DNA of 34,847 nucleotides, from the NCBI GenBank assembly GCA_020351875.1, contig CP070671.1, positions 2,932,410-2,967,256 on the forward strand, given 5' to 3'. This DNA is from Chromatiales bacterium (GTDB lineage Bacteria > Pseudomonadota > Gammaproteobacteria > Steroidobacterales > GCA-2729495). This document shows, piece after piece, positions 1 to 10,958 of the stretch. Numbering within the stretch: position 1 is the stretch's first letter; every line of letters starts with the position of its first letter. The translations under genes were made by a program, and so were the position numbers. The notes under the pieces were generated by a model. The model searched no databases. It had not been told where the DNA came from and saw only the letters and a program-made list of their open reading frames with translations.

Positions 1-1209
1 CGTGGCGCTGACGCTGAGCAGTTCGACGCCGTCGCCGGCACGAATCGTGGCATTGCGCTTCACGTCCGATACGTAACTGGTTTCACCAAAGCAGTCACCC
101 GGATCGAGGCTGCCGACCGCCTTGCCCTTACGCTCGACCGTCACGTGACCGCGGACGATCACGAAGAAGCGGTCGTCGATTTCACCTTCGCGGACGATCT
201 CCGCACCCGGCTGATATTGCCGCCACTCGCTCGCGCGACGCAGTTCGCGAATTTCGGCCACCGAGAAATCGTGGAAAAAGCTCAGCCGGCGGAGCAGATC
301 GAACTGCTGCTGGTCGTCGATGACCTCTTCCTGGTCCCGCAGGCCCTGGTACACGCGCGTGAGGCGAGCGGCCAGGTCGCCGGCGTTCTCGAAACGCCGG
401 ACCGGGTCTTTCTGCATCGCGATGGCACAGACCTCCTCGAGGTCTTCCGGTATCTCGGGTCGCAGCCGGTGTATCGGCGGCGGGGTCGCAAACACGATCT
501 GGTTCAGCAGCCGCGACAGGGTCGACGCCCGGAACGGCCGAAAACCCGTCAGCAGTTCGTACATCACGGCGCCCAGCGAGTAGATATCCGAAGCCGGGGT
601 GATCTCCGACGACTGGATCTGTTCCGGTGCCATATAGCTCGGCGAACCCGCAATACCTTCGATCCGGGATATTTCCGCGTCGCGCAGAATCGCGATGCCA
701 AAATCGATGACGCGGACTTCGTTGTCACGCGTCAGCATCAGGTTGCTGGGCTTGATGTCGCGGTGAATCACGCCGCGCTTGTGGGCGTAGTGCAGCGCCT
801 TCGCGCAGGTGTAGACGATCTTCACCACGTCGTCGATCGGCAAGAGGTGTTCGGGGCGGCAGTATGAACCCAGGGTGCGCGCCCCCTGCACGTGTTCCAT
901 CACGACGTAATACTTACCGTCCTCTTCACCCGCGTCGTACATCGGCAGGATGTTGGGGTGCTGGAGCATGCCCACCATGTGGGCTTCGTTGAAAAACATC
1001 TTGCGCGCGACCTTGGTCTCGGCAGGGTCTGCGCCGGGGTCGATGTCGTAGAGCTTGATGGCGACGTCGCGGCCGAAAAACGGATCGTGCGACAGGTAGA
1101 CCACGCCGGTGCTACCCTGGCCGACGCGCCTGATAATGGGGTACTTGCCAATTTTTTCCGGCAGCGACGGCAGAACGATCTTCTGTGTCGCAAACGCTGA
1201 ATCGGCCAT
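1..1209 (-). CDS. Ser/Thr protein kinase with C-terminal cyclic-nucleotide-binding domain (3' end outside window)
   Basis: The reading frame starts at an ATG at 1209, preceded by a good ribosome-binding sequence (AAGGGGG about 8 bases upstream), and runs open for 403 codons to the window edge, so the C-terminus is missing. It is a Hanks-type kinase. The Gly-rich loop GQGSTGVVY, the lysine in VAIKLYD, the catalytic loop HRDIKPSN, the DFG motif in VIDFGIA and the APE motif in YMAPEQ are all present and intact. After the kinase domain (about residues 20-285) comes a segment ending in RFFVIVRGHVTVERKGKAVG and DPGDCFGETSYVSD, typical of a CRP-like cNMP-binding fold. The likely role is phosphorylation of cytosolic targets under control of a bound nucleotide or similar ligand; ligand and substrates are unknown. 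It lies 19 bp downstream of pgpA at the end of the riboflavin/nusB run, so it is probably co-transcribed. No transmembrane segment is visible in the part present. Confidence 0.92.
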   Translation of the reverse strand, partial: MADSAFATQKIVLPSLPEKIGKYPIIRRVGQGSTGVVYLSHDPFFGRDVAIKLYDIDPGADPAETKVARKMFFNEAHMVGMLQHPNILPMYDAGEEDGKYYVVMEHVQGARTLGSYCRPEHLLPIDDVVKIVYTCAKALHYAHKRGVIHRDIKPSNLMLTRDNEVRVIDFGIAILRDAEISRIEGIAGSPSYMAPEQIQSSEITPASDIYSLGAVMYELLTGFRPFRASTLSRLLNQIVFATPPPIHRLRPEIPEDLEEVCAIAMQKDPVRRFENAGDLAARLTRVYQGLRDQEEVIDDQQQFDLLRRLSFFHDFSVAEIRELRRASEWRQYQPGAEIVREGEIDDRFFVIVRGHVTVERKGKAVGSLDPGDCFGETSYVSDVKRNATIRAGDGVELLSVSAT

Positions 1210-1228
1210 CCGCTGGCCCCCTTTCGGA

Positions 1229-1726
1229 CTACGGGGCGGCGAATATGCGCTGCAACGGAACTGTCAACAGCACGGCATAGGCAGCCGCCAATAGGTCATC
1301 GAGCATAATTCCGAGGCCGCCGGGGACGCTGTGATCCAGGTCCCGAATCGGCCAGGGTTTCCAGATATCGAACAGCCGGAAAGCGAGAAATGCCGCGCCG
1401 ATCCACAGGGGTTCGGGTGGCAACCACAGCAACACGAACAACATGCCGACGATTTCATCCCAGACGATGCCCGAGTGATCGTGCACACCCAGGCGCCTGG
1501 CACTGACGCCGCAAATCCAGATACCCCCGATGAACATAATCACGAGCGCTGCGGCGAACGTGGTCATCGGGACCGGCGCAAGCACCCAGTAAATCGCCAC
1601 CGCCAGGGCGGAGCCCCAGGTGCCGGGCGCGACCGGCGCCAAACCGGCCCCGAAACCAAATGCCAGCCAGTGCACCGGGTCGGCGATGACCTGTCGCGTG
1701 ACCGAGGGCTTGTTATCGGGCGACAT
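1229..1726 (-). CDS. pgpA: Phosphatidylglycerophosphatase A
   Basis: This 165-aa inner-membrane enzyme dephosphorylates phosphatidylglycerol phosphate to phosphatidylglycerol in phospholipid synthesis. Family features visible are the N-terminal GFGAGLAPVAPGTWGS segment, the acidic motif SGIVWDEIVG and the C-terminal GGLGIMLDDLLAAAYA stretch, together with several hydrophobic segments. The length fits the family (E. coli PgpA is about 170 aa). I chose the ATG at 1726, which gives MSPDNKPSVTR and starts 7 bp after the thiL stop. A longer frame from 1822 would overlap thiL by about 90 bases and add a non-conserved N-terminus. The gene order thiL-pgpA is conserved in many gammaproteobacteria. Confidence 0.94.
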   Translation of the reverse strand: MSPDNKPSVTRQVIADPVHWLAFGFGAGLAPVAPGTWGSALAVAIYWVLAPVPMTTFAAALVIMFIGGIWICGVSARRLGVHDHSGIVWDEIVGMLFVLLWLPPEPLWIGAAFLAFRLFDIWKPWPIRDLDHSVPGGLGIMLDDLLAAAYAVLLTVPLQRIFAAP

Positions 1727-1733
1727 AATGCGA

Positions 1734-2684
1734 TCAGAAATGCCGAAACGAGACGTCGGGGGTCGGCAGATACTCGCCGTTGCGACGCCAGCGGAGCCCC
1801 GGTTCTGCGACCACGCGGCCAATCTGCGTCAACCTGCACGGCCAGGAGGCGGCCAGCGCTGCCAGCGCCGATTCTTTCTCGGCCGGTATGGTGAAACACA
1901 GTTCGTAGTCGTCGCCGCCGGTCAGCGCCAGTTCCGTCGCGCGTGTCTCCCCGGCACGTTCTGTTAGCGCGGCAGACCGGGGTACGGCGTCGACGTCAGC
2001 CTCCCCGCCCACGCCGCTCGCGGCCAGCAACCGGGCAAGATCGACGTGCAAACCATCGGACAAGTCGATCGCCGCCGTCGCGATACCACGCAGCGCCGCG
2101 CCCTCGGCCACGCGCGGGTCCGGAAAGGCAAAGCGCTGGTATAACGGGTCGTCAGCGGAAAGGCCCCGCCCGTCGGCGAACGCCTGCCACGCCCAGCCGG
2201 CATCGCCCGGTGTGCCCGTGACGAAGATCCGGTCGCCGCTGCGGGCACCGTCCCGGCGCAGGGCGGTACCCGCGGCCACGGTGCCCATGGCCGTGATGGT
2301 GACCGCCAGCGGCCCGCGCACGGTGTCACCCCCGATGAGCGCGAGCCCGAAGCGGTCGGCCAGCCGCCGCAGGCCAGCGGCGAAAGCTGCGAGCCACGCT
2401 TCTTTCGCTTCCGGCAGGGCGAGAGCCAACGTAAACCAGCGCGGCCCCGCACCCATTGCAGCGAGGTCACTCAGGTTCGCAGCCAGTGCGCGGTGGGCGA
2501 TGGCCCCGGCAGCCAGTTGCGCTGGAAAGTGGGTACCGGCAACCAGCGCGTCGCTCACGGTGACCAGCTCTTCCCCGGGAGCCAGCCGCGTCAGTGCGCC
2601 ATCGTCACCAACACCCAGCACCACGTCATCGCGCGCCGGAAATCCCGTCGCGAAATAGCGCTGGATGACTTCGAATTCGTCCAC
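1734..2684 (-). CDS. thiL: Thiamine-monophosphate kinase
   Basis: ThiL phosphorylates thiamine monophosphate with ATP to give thiamine diphosphate, the last step of cofactor B1 synthesis, in the cytosol. The 316-aa protein begins MDEFEVIQRYF and carries the metal/ATP-binding motif GVGDDGA (residues 24-30), then SDALVAGTHF and ANLSDLAAMGA, as in the PurM/ThiL superfamily. Later conserved stretches include IGGDTVRGP, DLSDGLHVDL and the C-terminal TGGDDYELCF. The length is normal (E. coli ThiL is 325 aa). The start lies 11 bp after the nusB stop, and pgpA follows 7 bp downstream, consistent with one transcript. Confidence 0.96.
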   Translation of the reverse strand: MDEFEVIQRYFATGFPARDDVVLGVGDDGALTRLAPGEELVTVSDALVAGTHFPAQLAAGAIAHRALAANLSDLAAMGAGPRWFTLALALPEAKEAWLAAFAAGLRRLADRFGLALIGGDTVRGPLAVTITAMGTVAAGTALRRDGARSGDRIFVTGTPGDAGWAWQAFADGRGLSADDPLYQRFAFPDPRVAEGAALRGIATAAIDLSDGLHVDLARLLAASGVGGEADVDAVPRSAALTERAGETRATELALTGGDDYELCFTIPAEKESALAALAASWPCRLTQIGRVVAEPGLRWRRNGEYLPTPDVSFRHF

Positions 2685-2695
2685 GGCCTGGCGTG

Positions 2696-3103
2696 TCAGT
2701 CGCGGCTGCCTGCCACCGCGTCGAGAATTGCATTGATGTAGCGATGGCTGTCACTGGCACCGAACTCCTTAGCCAGCTCCACCGCTTCGTTGATTGCGAC
2801 TTTCGGCGGCACATCGGCCCGCCCGGTCAACTCTGCCAGACCGATCCACAGTACCGCGTGCTCTACCGGGTCGAGCTGCGCCACCGGCCGGTCGGCGGCC
2901 TCCGCGATAGTGGCATCGAAGGCCTCGGCACCTTCCAGGATGCACGCCAGCTGCGTGTCGAAATACTCGGTGTCGATGCCCTCGTAAGCCGGTTGCCCGG
3001 CAAACTGGTGGCGCAACTCTGCTAGTTCGTGCCCTGCCAGCTGCCACTGGTACAGGGCCTGCAGGAGCATTCGGCGTGCTCCGTGGCGACCGCGAACAGC
3101 CAT
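2696..3103 (-). CDS. nusB: Transcription antitermination factor NusB
   Basis: NusB binds boxA RNA with NusE (S10) and takes part in antitermination of rRNA operons. The 135-aa protein has the family N-terminus (HGARRMLLQALYQWQLAG), the central FDATIAEAADRPVAQLDPVEHAVL region and the C-terminal NEAVELAKEFGASDSHRYIN segment, which is the most conserved part of NusB. The ATG at 3103 is 6 bp after the ribH stop. The ribH-nusB-thiL-pgpA order is widely conserved. Confidence 0.96.
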   Translation of the reverse strand: MAVRGRHGARRMLLQALYQWQLAGHELAELRHQFAGQPAYEGIDTEYFDTQLACILEGAEAFDATIAEAADRPVAQLDPVEHAVLWIGLAELTGRADVPPKVAINEAVELAKEFGASDSHRYINAILDAVAGSRD

Positions 3104-3109
3104 CGGATG

Positions 3110-3577
3110 TCAGGCGTTGAGCTGGCGGAGCAGGTTGACCATTTCAATGGCGGCGAGCGCTGCGTCGACACCCTTGTTGCCGGCTTTCGTACCGGAACGT
3201 TCCATGGCCTGCTCGATGGTGTCACAGGTGAGCAGGCCGAAGGCCACCGGAATCCCGAATTCCGTACTCACACGGCCTAGGCCGCCGGCGGCCTCGGCGC
3301 ACACGTAGTCGAAGTGCGGCGTCGCACCGCGTATGACTGCACCCAGCGCAATGATGCCGTCGTACTGGCGACCGCGCGCTGCTTCGCGCGCCGCCAGCGG
3401 TAACTCGAAAGCACCGGGTACACGCACGACGTGCAACTGGGAGTCGTCGGCGCCGTGCCGGCGCAGGGTATCGACCGCACCGTCCAGCAGCCGGGTCACG
3501 ATGGCTTCGTTGAAACGCGCAGCAATCACACAAAAGCGCGCATCGCCGACGATGAGATTGCCTTCAATGCTACGCAT
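3110..3577 (-). CDS. ribH: 6,7-dimethyl-8-ribityllumazine synthase
   Basis: RibH condenses 5-amino-6-ribitylaminouracil with 3,4-dihydroxy-2-butanone 4-phosphate, the penultimate step of riboflavin synthesis. The 155-aa protein (E. coli RibH is 156 aa) shows ARFNEAIVTRLLDGA near the N-terminus, the VPGAFELPLAA substrate loop, GAVIRGATPHFDYV with the catalytic-region histidine, PVAFGLLTCDT and GNKGVDAALAAIEM. The start overlaps the end of the ribB gene by 8 bp, which suggests translational coupling. The substrate it needs from the neighbouring RibB domain is made by the same operon. Confidence 0.97.
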   Translation of the reverse strand: MRSIEGNLIVGDARFCVIAARFNEAIVTRLLDGAVDTLRRHGADDSQLHVVRVPGAFELPLAAREAARGRQYDGIIALGAVIRGATPHFDYVCAEAAGGLGRVSTEFGIPVAFGLLTCDTIEQAMERSGTKAGNKGVDAALAAIEMVNLLRQLNA

Positions 3578-4718
3578 CGGGCTGCCTGTTCGGGTGCGGA
3601 TCGTCGACGTACTCTACAACCTCGAGCCCGAATCCCGAAATACCGTGCATCTGCTTCGGTGCGCTCAATACCCGCATGCGGGTCACGCCCAGGTCGCGAA
3701 GAATCTGGGCACCGGTGCCGAAGGTGCGCAGGACGGCGGTGCCGTCCGCAATCTCTTCGGCGTCGATCGGCTCGGCCAGATTGCGTACGTCACGCGCCAC
3801 CTGCCGTGGCGATTCGTCGTAGCGCAACAGCAGCAGAATGCCGTTGTCCTCGGCCGCGATTCGCTCGATGGCCGAGCGGAAGGGCCAGCCGAGGCCCGGG
3901 TGCCGGATGCCGAGCACATCGCCCAGTGTGTCCTGGACATGCACACGCACCAGCGGCGGCTCGTCCCCGCCGACTTCACCGTGCACCAGGGCGAGGTGCA
4001 CGTTGCGGTTCACGTGATCTTCGTAACAGAGCAGCCTGAAGTCACCGAACTCGGTCCTGACCGGGTCGTCGGAGATCCGCTCCACCGACTCTTCGTGCTG
4101 CAGTCGATAGCTGATCAGGTCGGCAATGCTGCCAATCTTCAACCCGTGTTCGCGGGCGAAAACTTCCAGCTGCGGCCGTCGGGCCATCGTGCCGTCATCG
4201 TTCAGGATTTCGACGATGACCGCCGCGGGCTCCAGGCCGGCCAGGCGCGCGAGATCACAGCCGGCTTCCGTGTGGCCGGCGCGACTGAGTACCCCGCCCG
4301 GCTGCGCCATCAGCGGGAACACGTGTCCGGGCTGGCGCAGGTCCGTGGCGGTTGCGCCGGGGGCTACCGCAGTACGAATGGTGCGAGAGCGGTCATAGGC
4401 GGAAATCCCGGTGGTGATGCCCTCCGCCGCTTCGATCGACACGGTGAAGTTCGTCGATTTCTTTTCGTTCGTGTCGGATACCATCAACGGCAGTCGCAAC
4501 TGGCCGCAGCGATCACGGGTCAGGGTCAGGCAAATCAGGCCACGGCCGTAACGCGCCATGAAGTTGATGTCGTCGGGACGCACGCGGCTCGCAGCCATGA
4601 TCAGGTCGCCTTCATTCTCGCGATCCTCATCATCCACGATAATGACCATGCGCCCTTCGCGCAGGTCGGCGACGATGTCCTCGATAGGAGTGAACTGCAA
4701 CTTGGGCTCGTCGTTCAT
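3570..4718 (-). CDS. ribB: 3,4-dihydroxy-2-butanone 4-phosphate synthase with degenerate GTP cyclohydrolase II-like domain (RibBX type)
   Basis: The N-terminal domain (about residues 1-205) converts ribulose 5-phosphate to 3,4-dihydroxy-2-butanone 4-phosphate for riboflavin synthesis. Its acidic metal motif [10 protein letters not shown] (residues 29-38), [20 protein letters not shown] and PGHVFPLMA...[12 protein letters not shown] are all present. The C-terminal domain (about 220-370) aligns with GTP cyclohydrolase [22 protein letters not shown] and [16 protein letters not shown] match. Where RibA has its three zinc cysteines (C...RCDCG), this protein reads [20 protein letters not shown] (261-280) with none. 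That domain is therefore very probably not a cyclohydrolase, and the cell should carry a separate ribA. Such RibBX-type proteins are known in proteobacteria. It starts 13 bp after ribE and overlaps ribH by 8 bp. Many databases would label it RibBA, which would overstate its activity. Confidence 0.92.
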   Translation of the reverse strand: MNDEPKLQFTPIEDIVADLREGRMVIIVDDEDRENEGDLIMAASRVRPDDINFMARYGRGLICLTLTRDRCGQLRLPLMVSDTNEKKSTNFTVSIEAAEGITTGISAYDRSRTIRTAVAPGATATDLRQPGHVFPLMAQPGGVLSRAGHTEAGCDLARLAGLEPAAVIVEILNDDGTMARRPQLEVFAREHGLKIGSIADLISYRLQHEESVERISDDPVRTEFGDFRLLCYEDHVNRNVHLALVHGEVGGDEPPLVRVHVQDTLGDVLGIRHPGLGWPFRSAIERIAAEDNGILLLLRYDESPRQVARDVRNLAEPIDAEEIADGTAVLRTFGTGAQILRDLGVTRMRVLSAPKQMHGISGFGLEVVEYVDDPHPNRQPDA

Positions 4719-4731
4719 CCGTTACTGTCTG

Positions 4732-5328
4732 TCAATCAGCCGGCGGTAACAGCCGTTCCAGGTAGCGGGCTACCAGGTCCACTTCGATATTCACCCGCGA
4801 GCCCGGCTCGTAATCGCCCATGATAGTTCGTTCAAGGGTGTGGGGCACGATGTTCACGCCGAAACGACAATCCTCGACTTCGTTGACGGTCAGGCTGGTG
4901 CCGTCAATCGCAATGGAACCCTTGCGCGCCACATAACGCGACAGCTCGGCAGGTACCTCGAAGACCATGCGCGTGGAGCGCGCCTCGGGATGCCGGGAGA
5001 CGAGCTGGCCGACCCCGTCGACATGACCGGACACCAGGTGCCCCCCGAGGGGCGTGGACAATGTCAGCGCCGGCTCCAGGTTCACGGGCTGGCCAACCTC
5101 GGCCGCCCCAAGGGTCGTCAGATCGAGGCTTTCCCGCGACACGTCGGCCGCAAAGCGCGACGCTTCGATGTCCACCGCCGTCAGGCACACCCCGTTCACG
5201 GCAATACTGTCGCCGAGCCCTGCCCCGCCCAGGTGCAGACCACCGGCGCCAATTACCAGGCGTCGGTCGCCGCCGTGTTCTTCTATGGCCTGAATCTCGC
5301 CGAGGGCCTGCACGATTCCGGTGAACAT
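4732..5328 (-). CDS. ribE: Riboflavin synthase, alpha subunit
   Basis: This enzyme dismutates two lumazine molecules to riboflavin and 5-amino-6-ribitylaminouracil. The 198-aa protein starts with the diagnostic [12 protein letters not shown] and contains two homologous lumazine-binding halves. The first has [17 protein letters not shown] and [16 protein letters not shown]; the second has [17 protein letters not shown] and [16 protein letters not shown], with [13 protein letters not shown] between them. The length matches the family (about 200-215 aa). It begins 2 bp after the ribD stop. The symbol ribE is used in most genera; in E. coli this gene is called ribC. Confidence 0.97.
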   Translation of the reverse strand: MFTGIVQALGEIQAIEEHGGDRRLVIGAGGLHLGGAGLGDSIAVNGVCLTAVDIEASRFAADVSRESLDLTTLGAAEVGQPVNLEPALTLSTPLGGHLVSGHVDGVGQLVSRHPEARSTRMVFEVPAELSRYVARKGSIAIDGTSLTVNEVEDCRFGVNIVPHTLERTIMGDYEPGSRVNIEVDLVARYLERLLPPAD

Positions 5329-5330
5329 CT

Positions 5331-6422
5331 TCAGCTCCTTGTATATCGCAGGCGCAAATCGTCACCCGTGCGCCGGACTTCCTGCAGGTCAAACGTGTAA
5401 CGGTCGGCCATTGCTTCCAAATCGCTCACCGCGAACGCACCGCGCGCACCTGCGCCCAGCACGCTCGCCGCCTGGTAAATCAGCAGCTCATCCACGAGCC
5501 CTGCCTGCAGCAACGCACCATTCAGCGCCGGCCCGGCCTCTACCAGGAGTTCGTTGATTTCCAGCTCGCCGAGCCGGTGCATCAACGCCTGCAGATCTAC
5601 CCGGCCGCCGTCGCCGGGCAGCACCTCCACGGTGGCGCCCACATCGCTCAAGGCGCGCGCACGCTGCTGATCGTCTGCCGCGCAAACAATCCGGGTCTGC
5701 CCGGGCAGGCTCAGCAACCGCGCAGTCGGCGGCGTGCGCAATTGGCTGTCGACGATGAGCCGGTCGGGCTGGGTGCGCACACCGAGGGCCTCGTCGCGGA
5801 CGTTCAGCGACGGGTCGTCCGCCAGCACGGTGCCGATACCAGTCAGTATCGCCGAGCTGCGCGCGCGCCAGCGCTGCACGTCGGCGCGCGAAGCCTCACC
5901 ACTGATCCACTCGCTGGCACCATTCGCCAGCGCCGTTCGACCGTCCAGGCTCAGGGCCTGTTTCACACGCACCAGTGGCCGCCGCCGTTGCATGCGACTG
6001 TTGAAGCCCGCATTGAGTGCTTCGCATTCCGCCTGCAGCACGCCGGTCGTCACCTCGATGCCGGCGGCTTCCAGTTGTGCGACGCCGCCGCCATCCACCG
6101 ACGGGTTCGGGTCGCGCGCACCGATGACCACGGCGCCAACACCGGCCCGGATCAACGCGTCGGTGCACGGTGGTGTGCGGCCCTGGTGACAACAGGGCTC
6201 CAAGGTGACATAGGCAGTGGCTCCCGCCGCGGCGTCACCGGCGGTTTGCAGGGCGACGACTTCTGCGTGCGGACCGCCGGTGCGCGCGTGGTAGCCCTCC
6301 CCCACCACCTGGCCGTCATTCAAGATCACGCAGCCCACCCGGGGATTCGGGTGCGCGGTGTACAGCCCGCGCGCCGCCAGCCGCAGCGCACGAGCCATCA
6401 GTGCATGATCATTTGTCATCAT
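5331..6422 (-). CDS. ribD: Bifunctional diaminohydroxyphosphoribosylaminopyrimidine deaminase / 5-amino-6-(5-phosphoribosylamino)uracil reductase
   Basis: RibD carries out the second and third steps of riboflavin synthesis. The 363-aa protein has an N-terminal zinc deaminase domain: [10 protein letters not shown], the zinc ligand and catalytic pair in [10 protein letters not shown], and the second zinc motif [12 protein letters not shown]. Its C-terminal NADPH reductase domain has [37 protein letters not shown] and [15 protein letters not shown]. The length fits E. coli RibD (367 aa). The ATG at 6422 overlaps the 3' end of nrdR by 14 bp; a second ATG directly follows at 6419. The nrdR-ribD order is common in proteobacteria. 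No FMN riboswitch can sit in front of this gene because it overlaps its upstream neighbour. Confidence 0.96.
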   Translation of the reverse strand: MMTNDHALMARALRLAARGLYTAHPNPRVGCVILNDGQVVGEGYHARTGGPHAEVVALQTAGDAAAGATAYVTLEPCCHQGRTPPCTDALIRAGVGAVVIGARDPNPSVDGGGVAQLEAAGIEVTTGVLQAECEALNAGFNSRMQRRRPLVRVKQALSLDGRTALANGASEWISGEASRADVQRWRARSSAILTGIGTVLADDPSLNVRDEALGVRTQPDRLIVDSQLRTPPTARLLSLPGQTRIVCAADDQQRARALSDVGATVEVLPGDGGRVDLQALMHRLGELEINELLVEAGPALNGALLQAGLVDELLIYQAASVLGAGARGAFAVSDLEAMADRYTFDLQEVRRTGDDLRLRYTRS

Positions 6423-6915
6423 CGGGCAGCAGCGACATCTGGTTACGCCGGGATTCGCGGTCAGACAGTTCCCGCAGGCGATTCACTTCGTCCTGGAAAT
6501 CGGTCACGTCTTCGAAGCTCCGGTAAACCGACGCGTAGCGCACGTAAGCCACTTCGTCGAGACCGCGTAACTCCTCCATCACCATTTCGCCCACCAGCCG
6601 CGACGGGATTTCGCGCTCCCCCGCAGTCTGCAGCGCGTGGATCACCCGCTCCACCGCGCCCTCCACGGACTCCATGCTCACCGGGCGCTTGTCGAGCGAC
6701 CGCACAATGCCGCCGCGCAGTTTCGCTTCGTCAAAAGGTTCCCGGTTGTCGTCGCGCTTGATGATGCGGGGCATCACCAGCTCCGGGCTCTCGAAGGTCG
6801 TGAAACGTTCACCGCACGCCAGGCATTCCCGCCGGCGGCGCACCTGCCGGCCCTCGCCCGCCAGGCGCGAGTCGTTGACCTTGGTCTCCGGGTTATTGCA
6901 GAAGGGGCAGTGCAC
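6409..6915 (-). CDS. nrdR: Transcriptional repressor NrdR
   Basis: NrdR senses ATP/dATP and represses ribonucleotide reductase genes by binding NrdR boxes. The 168-aa protein has an N-terminal zinc ribbon with C3, C6, C31 and C34 (MHCPFC ... [12 protein letters not shown]), followed by an ATP-cone domain (about residues 49-139) beginning [20 protein letters not shown]. Two further family signatures are [20 protein letters not shown] and [17 protein letters not shown]. The length is typical (E. coli NrdR is 149 aa); the extra residues are a polar C-terminal tail. It starts 15 bp after glyA and overlaps ribD. Confidence 0.97.
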   Translation of the reverse strand: MHCPFCNNPETKVNDSRLAGEGRQVRRRRECLACGERFTTFESPELVMPRIIKRDDNREPFDEAKLRGGIVRSLDKRPVSMESVEGAVERVIHALQTAGEREIPSRLVGEMVMEELRGLDEVAYVRYASVYRSFEDVTDFQDEVNRLRELSDRESRRNQMSLLPDDDK

Positions 6916-6930
6916 GGCAGCCCGGGGCGC

Positions 6931-8184
6931 TCAACCGTAGACGGGGAACGCCGCGCAGAGCTCCATCACCTGCGCACGCGCCTTCTCGATGCGTTGCGGG
7001 TCTTCGATGTCGTCCAATACGTCGGCAATCCAGCCGCCCAGGCTACGGATCTCGGCCTCGCCAAAACCCCGGGTGGTGACGGCGGGTGTCCCCATGCGCA
7101 CACCGCTGGTCACGAAGGGCGAGCGCGGGTCGTTCGGCACCGCGTTCTTGTTCACGGTGATGTGCGCGGCATCGAGCGCCGCATCCGCATCCTTACCCGT
7201 CATGTCCTGCTTGACCAGGTCGACCAGGAACATGTGATTGTCGGTCCCGCCGGACACGATGTCATAACCGCGGTCCTGCAGCGCGCTGGCCAGGGCACGC
7301 GCGTTGGCCACCACCTGCTCCTGGTAATCGCGGAACTCGGGTTGCAGTGCTTCGAGAAAAGCCACGGCTTTGGCTGCGATCACGTGCATGAGCGGCCCGC
7401 CCTGCGTGCCCGGGAAAACCAGCGAATTGAATTTCCTGGTCAGCTCCGGGTTGTCGCGGGCCAGGATGATGCCGCCACGCGGGCCGCGAAGAGTCTTGTG
7501 CGTGGTGGACGTCGTCACGTCGGCGATCGGCACCGGATTCGGGTACACGCCCACCGCGCACAGCCCGGACACGTGTGCCATGTCCACCATCAGGTACGCC
7601 TCCACGTCGTCGGCAATGGTGCGGAACCGGGCCCAGTCCACGACCCTGGAATACGCGGAAAAGCCGGCAATGATCATGCGGGGGCGGTGCTCGCGGGCGA
7701 GGGACTCCACCTGGCCGTAGTCGATCTCACCCGTGCTCTCGTCAAGCCCGTAGGCCACCACGTTGTACAGCCGACCGGAGAAATTCACCGGCGAGCCGTG
7801 GGTCAGGTGCCCGCCGTGGGCGAGGCTCATACCCAGCACCGTGTCGCCGGGTTCCAGCAGCGCCATGTAGACGGCCGCATTGGCCTGCGAACCGGAATGT
7901 GGCTGCACGTTCGCATAATCGGCGGCAAAGAGCTCGCACGCCCTCACGCGCGCCAGTTCCTCGGCCACGTCGACGTGCTCGCAACCACCGTAGTAACGCT
8001 TGCCGGGATAACCTTCGGCGTACTTGTTCGTCAGCACCGAACCCTGGGCTTCCAGCACGCGCGGGCTCGCGTAGTTCTCTGACGCGATCAGCTCGGCGTT
8101 TTCTTCCTGGCGCCGCCGCTCTGCGGCCATGGCAGCAGCGAGCTCCGGGTCGAAGTCGGCGATTTTCCAGTCCGCTGTGAACAT
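6931..8184 (-). CDS. glyA: Serine hydroxymethyltransferase
   Basis: GlyA is a PLP enzyme that interconverts serine and glycine while loading tetrahydrofolate with a one-carbon unit. I chose the ATG at 8184 ([15 protein letters not shown]), preceded by GGAGAGG, which gives 417 aa, the same length as E. coli GlyA. An in-frame extension to 8319 would overlap the upstream gene and encodes Arg/Pro-rich, non-conserved sequence. Conserved stretches include [39 protein letters not shown] and the PLP-lysine motif [14 protein letters not shown] with K230. It lies 64 bp downstream of the deacetylase gene and heads the tightly spaced run to nrdR, ribD and the genes beyond. Confidence 0.97.
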   Translation of the reverse strand: MFTADWKIADFDPELAAAMAAERRRQEENAELIASENYASPRVLEAQGSVLTNKYAEGYPGKRYYGGCEHVDVAEELARVRACELFAADYANVQPHSGSQANAAVYMALLEPGDTVLGMSLAHGGHLTHGSPVNFSGRLYNVVAYGLDESTGEIDYGQVESLAREHRPRMIIAGFSAYSRVVDWARFRTIADDVEAYLMVDMAHVSGLCAVGVYPNPVPIADVTTSTTHKTLRGPRGGIILARDNPELTRKFNSLVFPGTQGGPLMHVIAAKAVAFLEALQPEFRDYQEQVVANARALASALQDRGYDIVSGGTDNHMFLVDLVKQDMTGKDADAALDAAHITVNKNAVPNDPRSPFVTSGVRMGTPAVTTRGFGEAEIRSLGGWIADVLDDIEDPQRIEKARAQVMELCAAFPVYG

Positions 8185-8248
8185 GCGGCCTCTCCGGCGG
8201 AAAAAAGAGCGCAATTGTAACCGAGGCCGGGCCGGCGCAAAGGCCGGC

Positions 8249-9199
8249 TCATGTGGTTGCGACGAGCGCCTGCACCACCGCGGTCCAGCCCCGGGCCAGG
8301 TTGTCACGGTTGTAACCACCGCCCCCGGTGCCGACCATGCGCCCTGCGCAATGCCGGTCCGCGAGCCGGGCCAGGCGCGCCGCCACCTCGCCGTGGGCTT
8401 CGGCCGTCAACTGCAGGTGGGTGATGGGATCGCCCGCGAGACTGTCGGCCCCGCACTGCAGCAGGATGAACTCCGGCGCCGCCGCCTCCAGGAAGGCCTC
8501 GGCTCGCTCCCACGCGGCCAGGAAGTCGCGATCGCCCGCGCCGGGCGGCAGCGGGATGTTCAGTTTGGTGCCCGCCGCCCCACCCGCGCCGCTTTCGTGC
8601 GCGTGGCCCGTGCCCGGGAACAGGAAACGTCCGTCTTCGTGAATATCGACCACGGTGACATCGGGGTCGGCCTCGAACGCGTAGTACACGCCGTCGCCGT
8701 GGTGGGCATCGATATCCACGTAGGCCACGCGGCGCAGACCGTATTGATTGCGCAGCATCTCCAGGGCCACGCCGCAGTCGTTGAACACGCAGAACCCGGA
8801 TGCATGGCTGCGCCCGGCATGGTGCAGTCCGGCGATGGGCACAAAGGCCCGGGGTGCCCGGCCTTCCATCACCGCGTTAACGGCAAACAGCGTGGCGCCG
8901 ACGACCGCCGTCGCCGCAATGTCTATACCGCCCAGCGCCGGGGTGTCGCCGCCGTCCAGAAAGCCGCTGCCGACGGCGCAGGCCTCGGCGACAAAGTCCA
9001 GGTAACCGGGCGCGTGAAAGGCTTCCAGTTCCTCGCGTGTCGCGTCGCCGGCCATGGCCAGCTCTACGTCCAGGCCGCTGGCCGCCAGCGCCGCATGGAA
9101 GACGTCGTGGCGGTCCGGGCCGAAGGGGTGCCCGTCGCCGAAGCCATAGGCCGCGATGTTCTCGCCCTTCAGCACCAGCACCCTGCCGTTCGCGTTCAT
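8249..9199 (-). CDS. Histone deacetylase family protein (class I-like / AcuC-type)
   Basis: This 316-aa cytosolic protein belongs to the arginase/deacetylase superfamily. The His pair in [18 protein letters not shown] (H126, H127), the zinc ligands in [11 protein letters not shown] (D164 and H166) and D252 in [10 protein letters not shown], and the transition-state tyrosine in GGGGYN (Y296) are all present. It is therefore probably an active zinc deacetylase. In bacteria such enzymes act on acetylated proteins (AcuC on acetyl-CoA synthetase) or on acetylated polyamines and other small molecules; the substrate here cannot be told. It lies upstream of glyA and is divergent from ettA, with 74 bp between the two start codons. 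Confidence 0.93.
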   Translation of the reverse strand: MNANGRVLVLKGENIAAYGFGDGHPFGPDRHDVFHAALAASGLDVELAMAGDATREELEAFHAPGYLDFVAEACAVGSGFLDGGDTPALGGIDIAATAVVGATLFAVNAVMEGRAPRAFVPIAGLHHAGRSHASGFCVFNDCGVALEMLRNQYGLRRVAYVDIDAHHGDGVYYAFEADPDVTVVDIHEDGRFLFPGTGHAHESGAGGAAGTKLNIPLPPGAGDRDFLAAWERAEAFLEAAAPEFILLQCGADSLAGDPITHLQLTAEAHGEVAARLARLADRHCAGRMVGTGGGGYNRDNLARGWTAVVQALVATT

Positions 9200-9273
9200 C
9201 CCGCTTCTGCCTTTAATTGCTGCCGACCTTGCCGGATAATCCCGGCTCCTTTTTGACCGGACCCCGAATCACC
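9200..9273. promoter_or_regulatory. Short divergent promoter region between the deacetylase gene and ettA
   Basis: Only 74 bp separate the two divergent start codons, so promoters for both directions should lie here or extend into the genes. On the plus strand GATAAT at 9235-9240 looks like a -10 element for ettA, but no clear -35 hexamer is found at the right distance. Assignment rests mainly on position. Confidence 0.35.
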
Positions 9274-10947
<1,674 letters not shown>

Positions 10948-10958
10948 GCAACACGGGC

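Noticed and set aside
3333..4823. Plus-strand open frame of 496 codons opposite ribH and ribB
   Set aside because: It lies antisense to two well-conserved genes, has Arg/His/Val-rich shadow composition and no known domain; long antisense frames are common in GC-rich DNA.
6409..6422. Possible FMN riboswitch before ribD
   Set aside because: ribD overlaps nrdR, so there is no room for a leader, and no conserved FMN element is seen elsewhere in the rib genes.
6637..8082. Plus-strand open frame of 481 codons opposite nrdR and glyA
   Set aside because: It is antisense to conserved genes on the other strand and shows no recognisable motif.
8185..8319. Longer N-terminus for glyA (45 extra residues)
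   Set aside because: The extension overlaps the upstream gene, is Arg/Pro-rich and not conserved, while the ATG at 8184 has a good ribosome-binding site and gives the family length.
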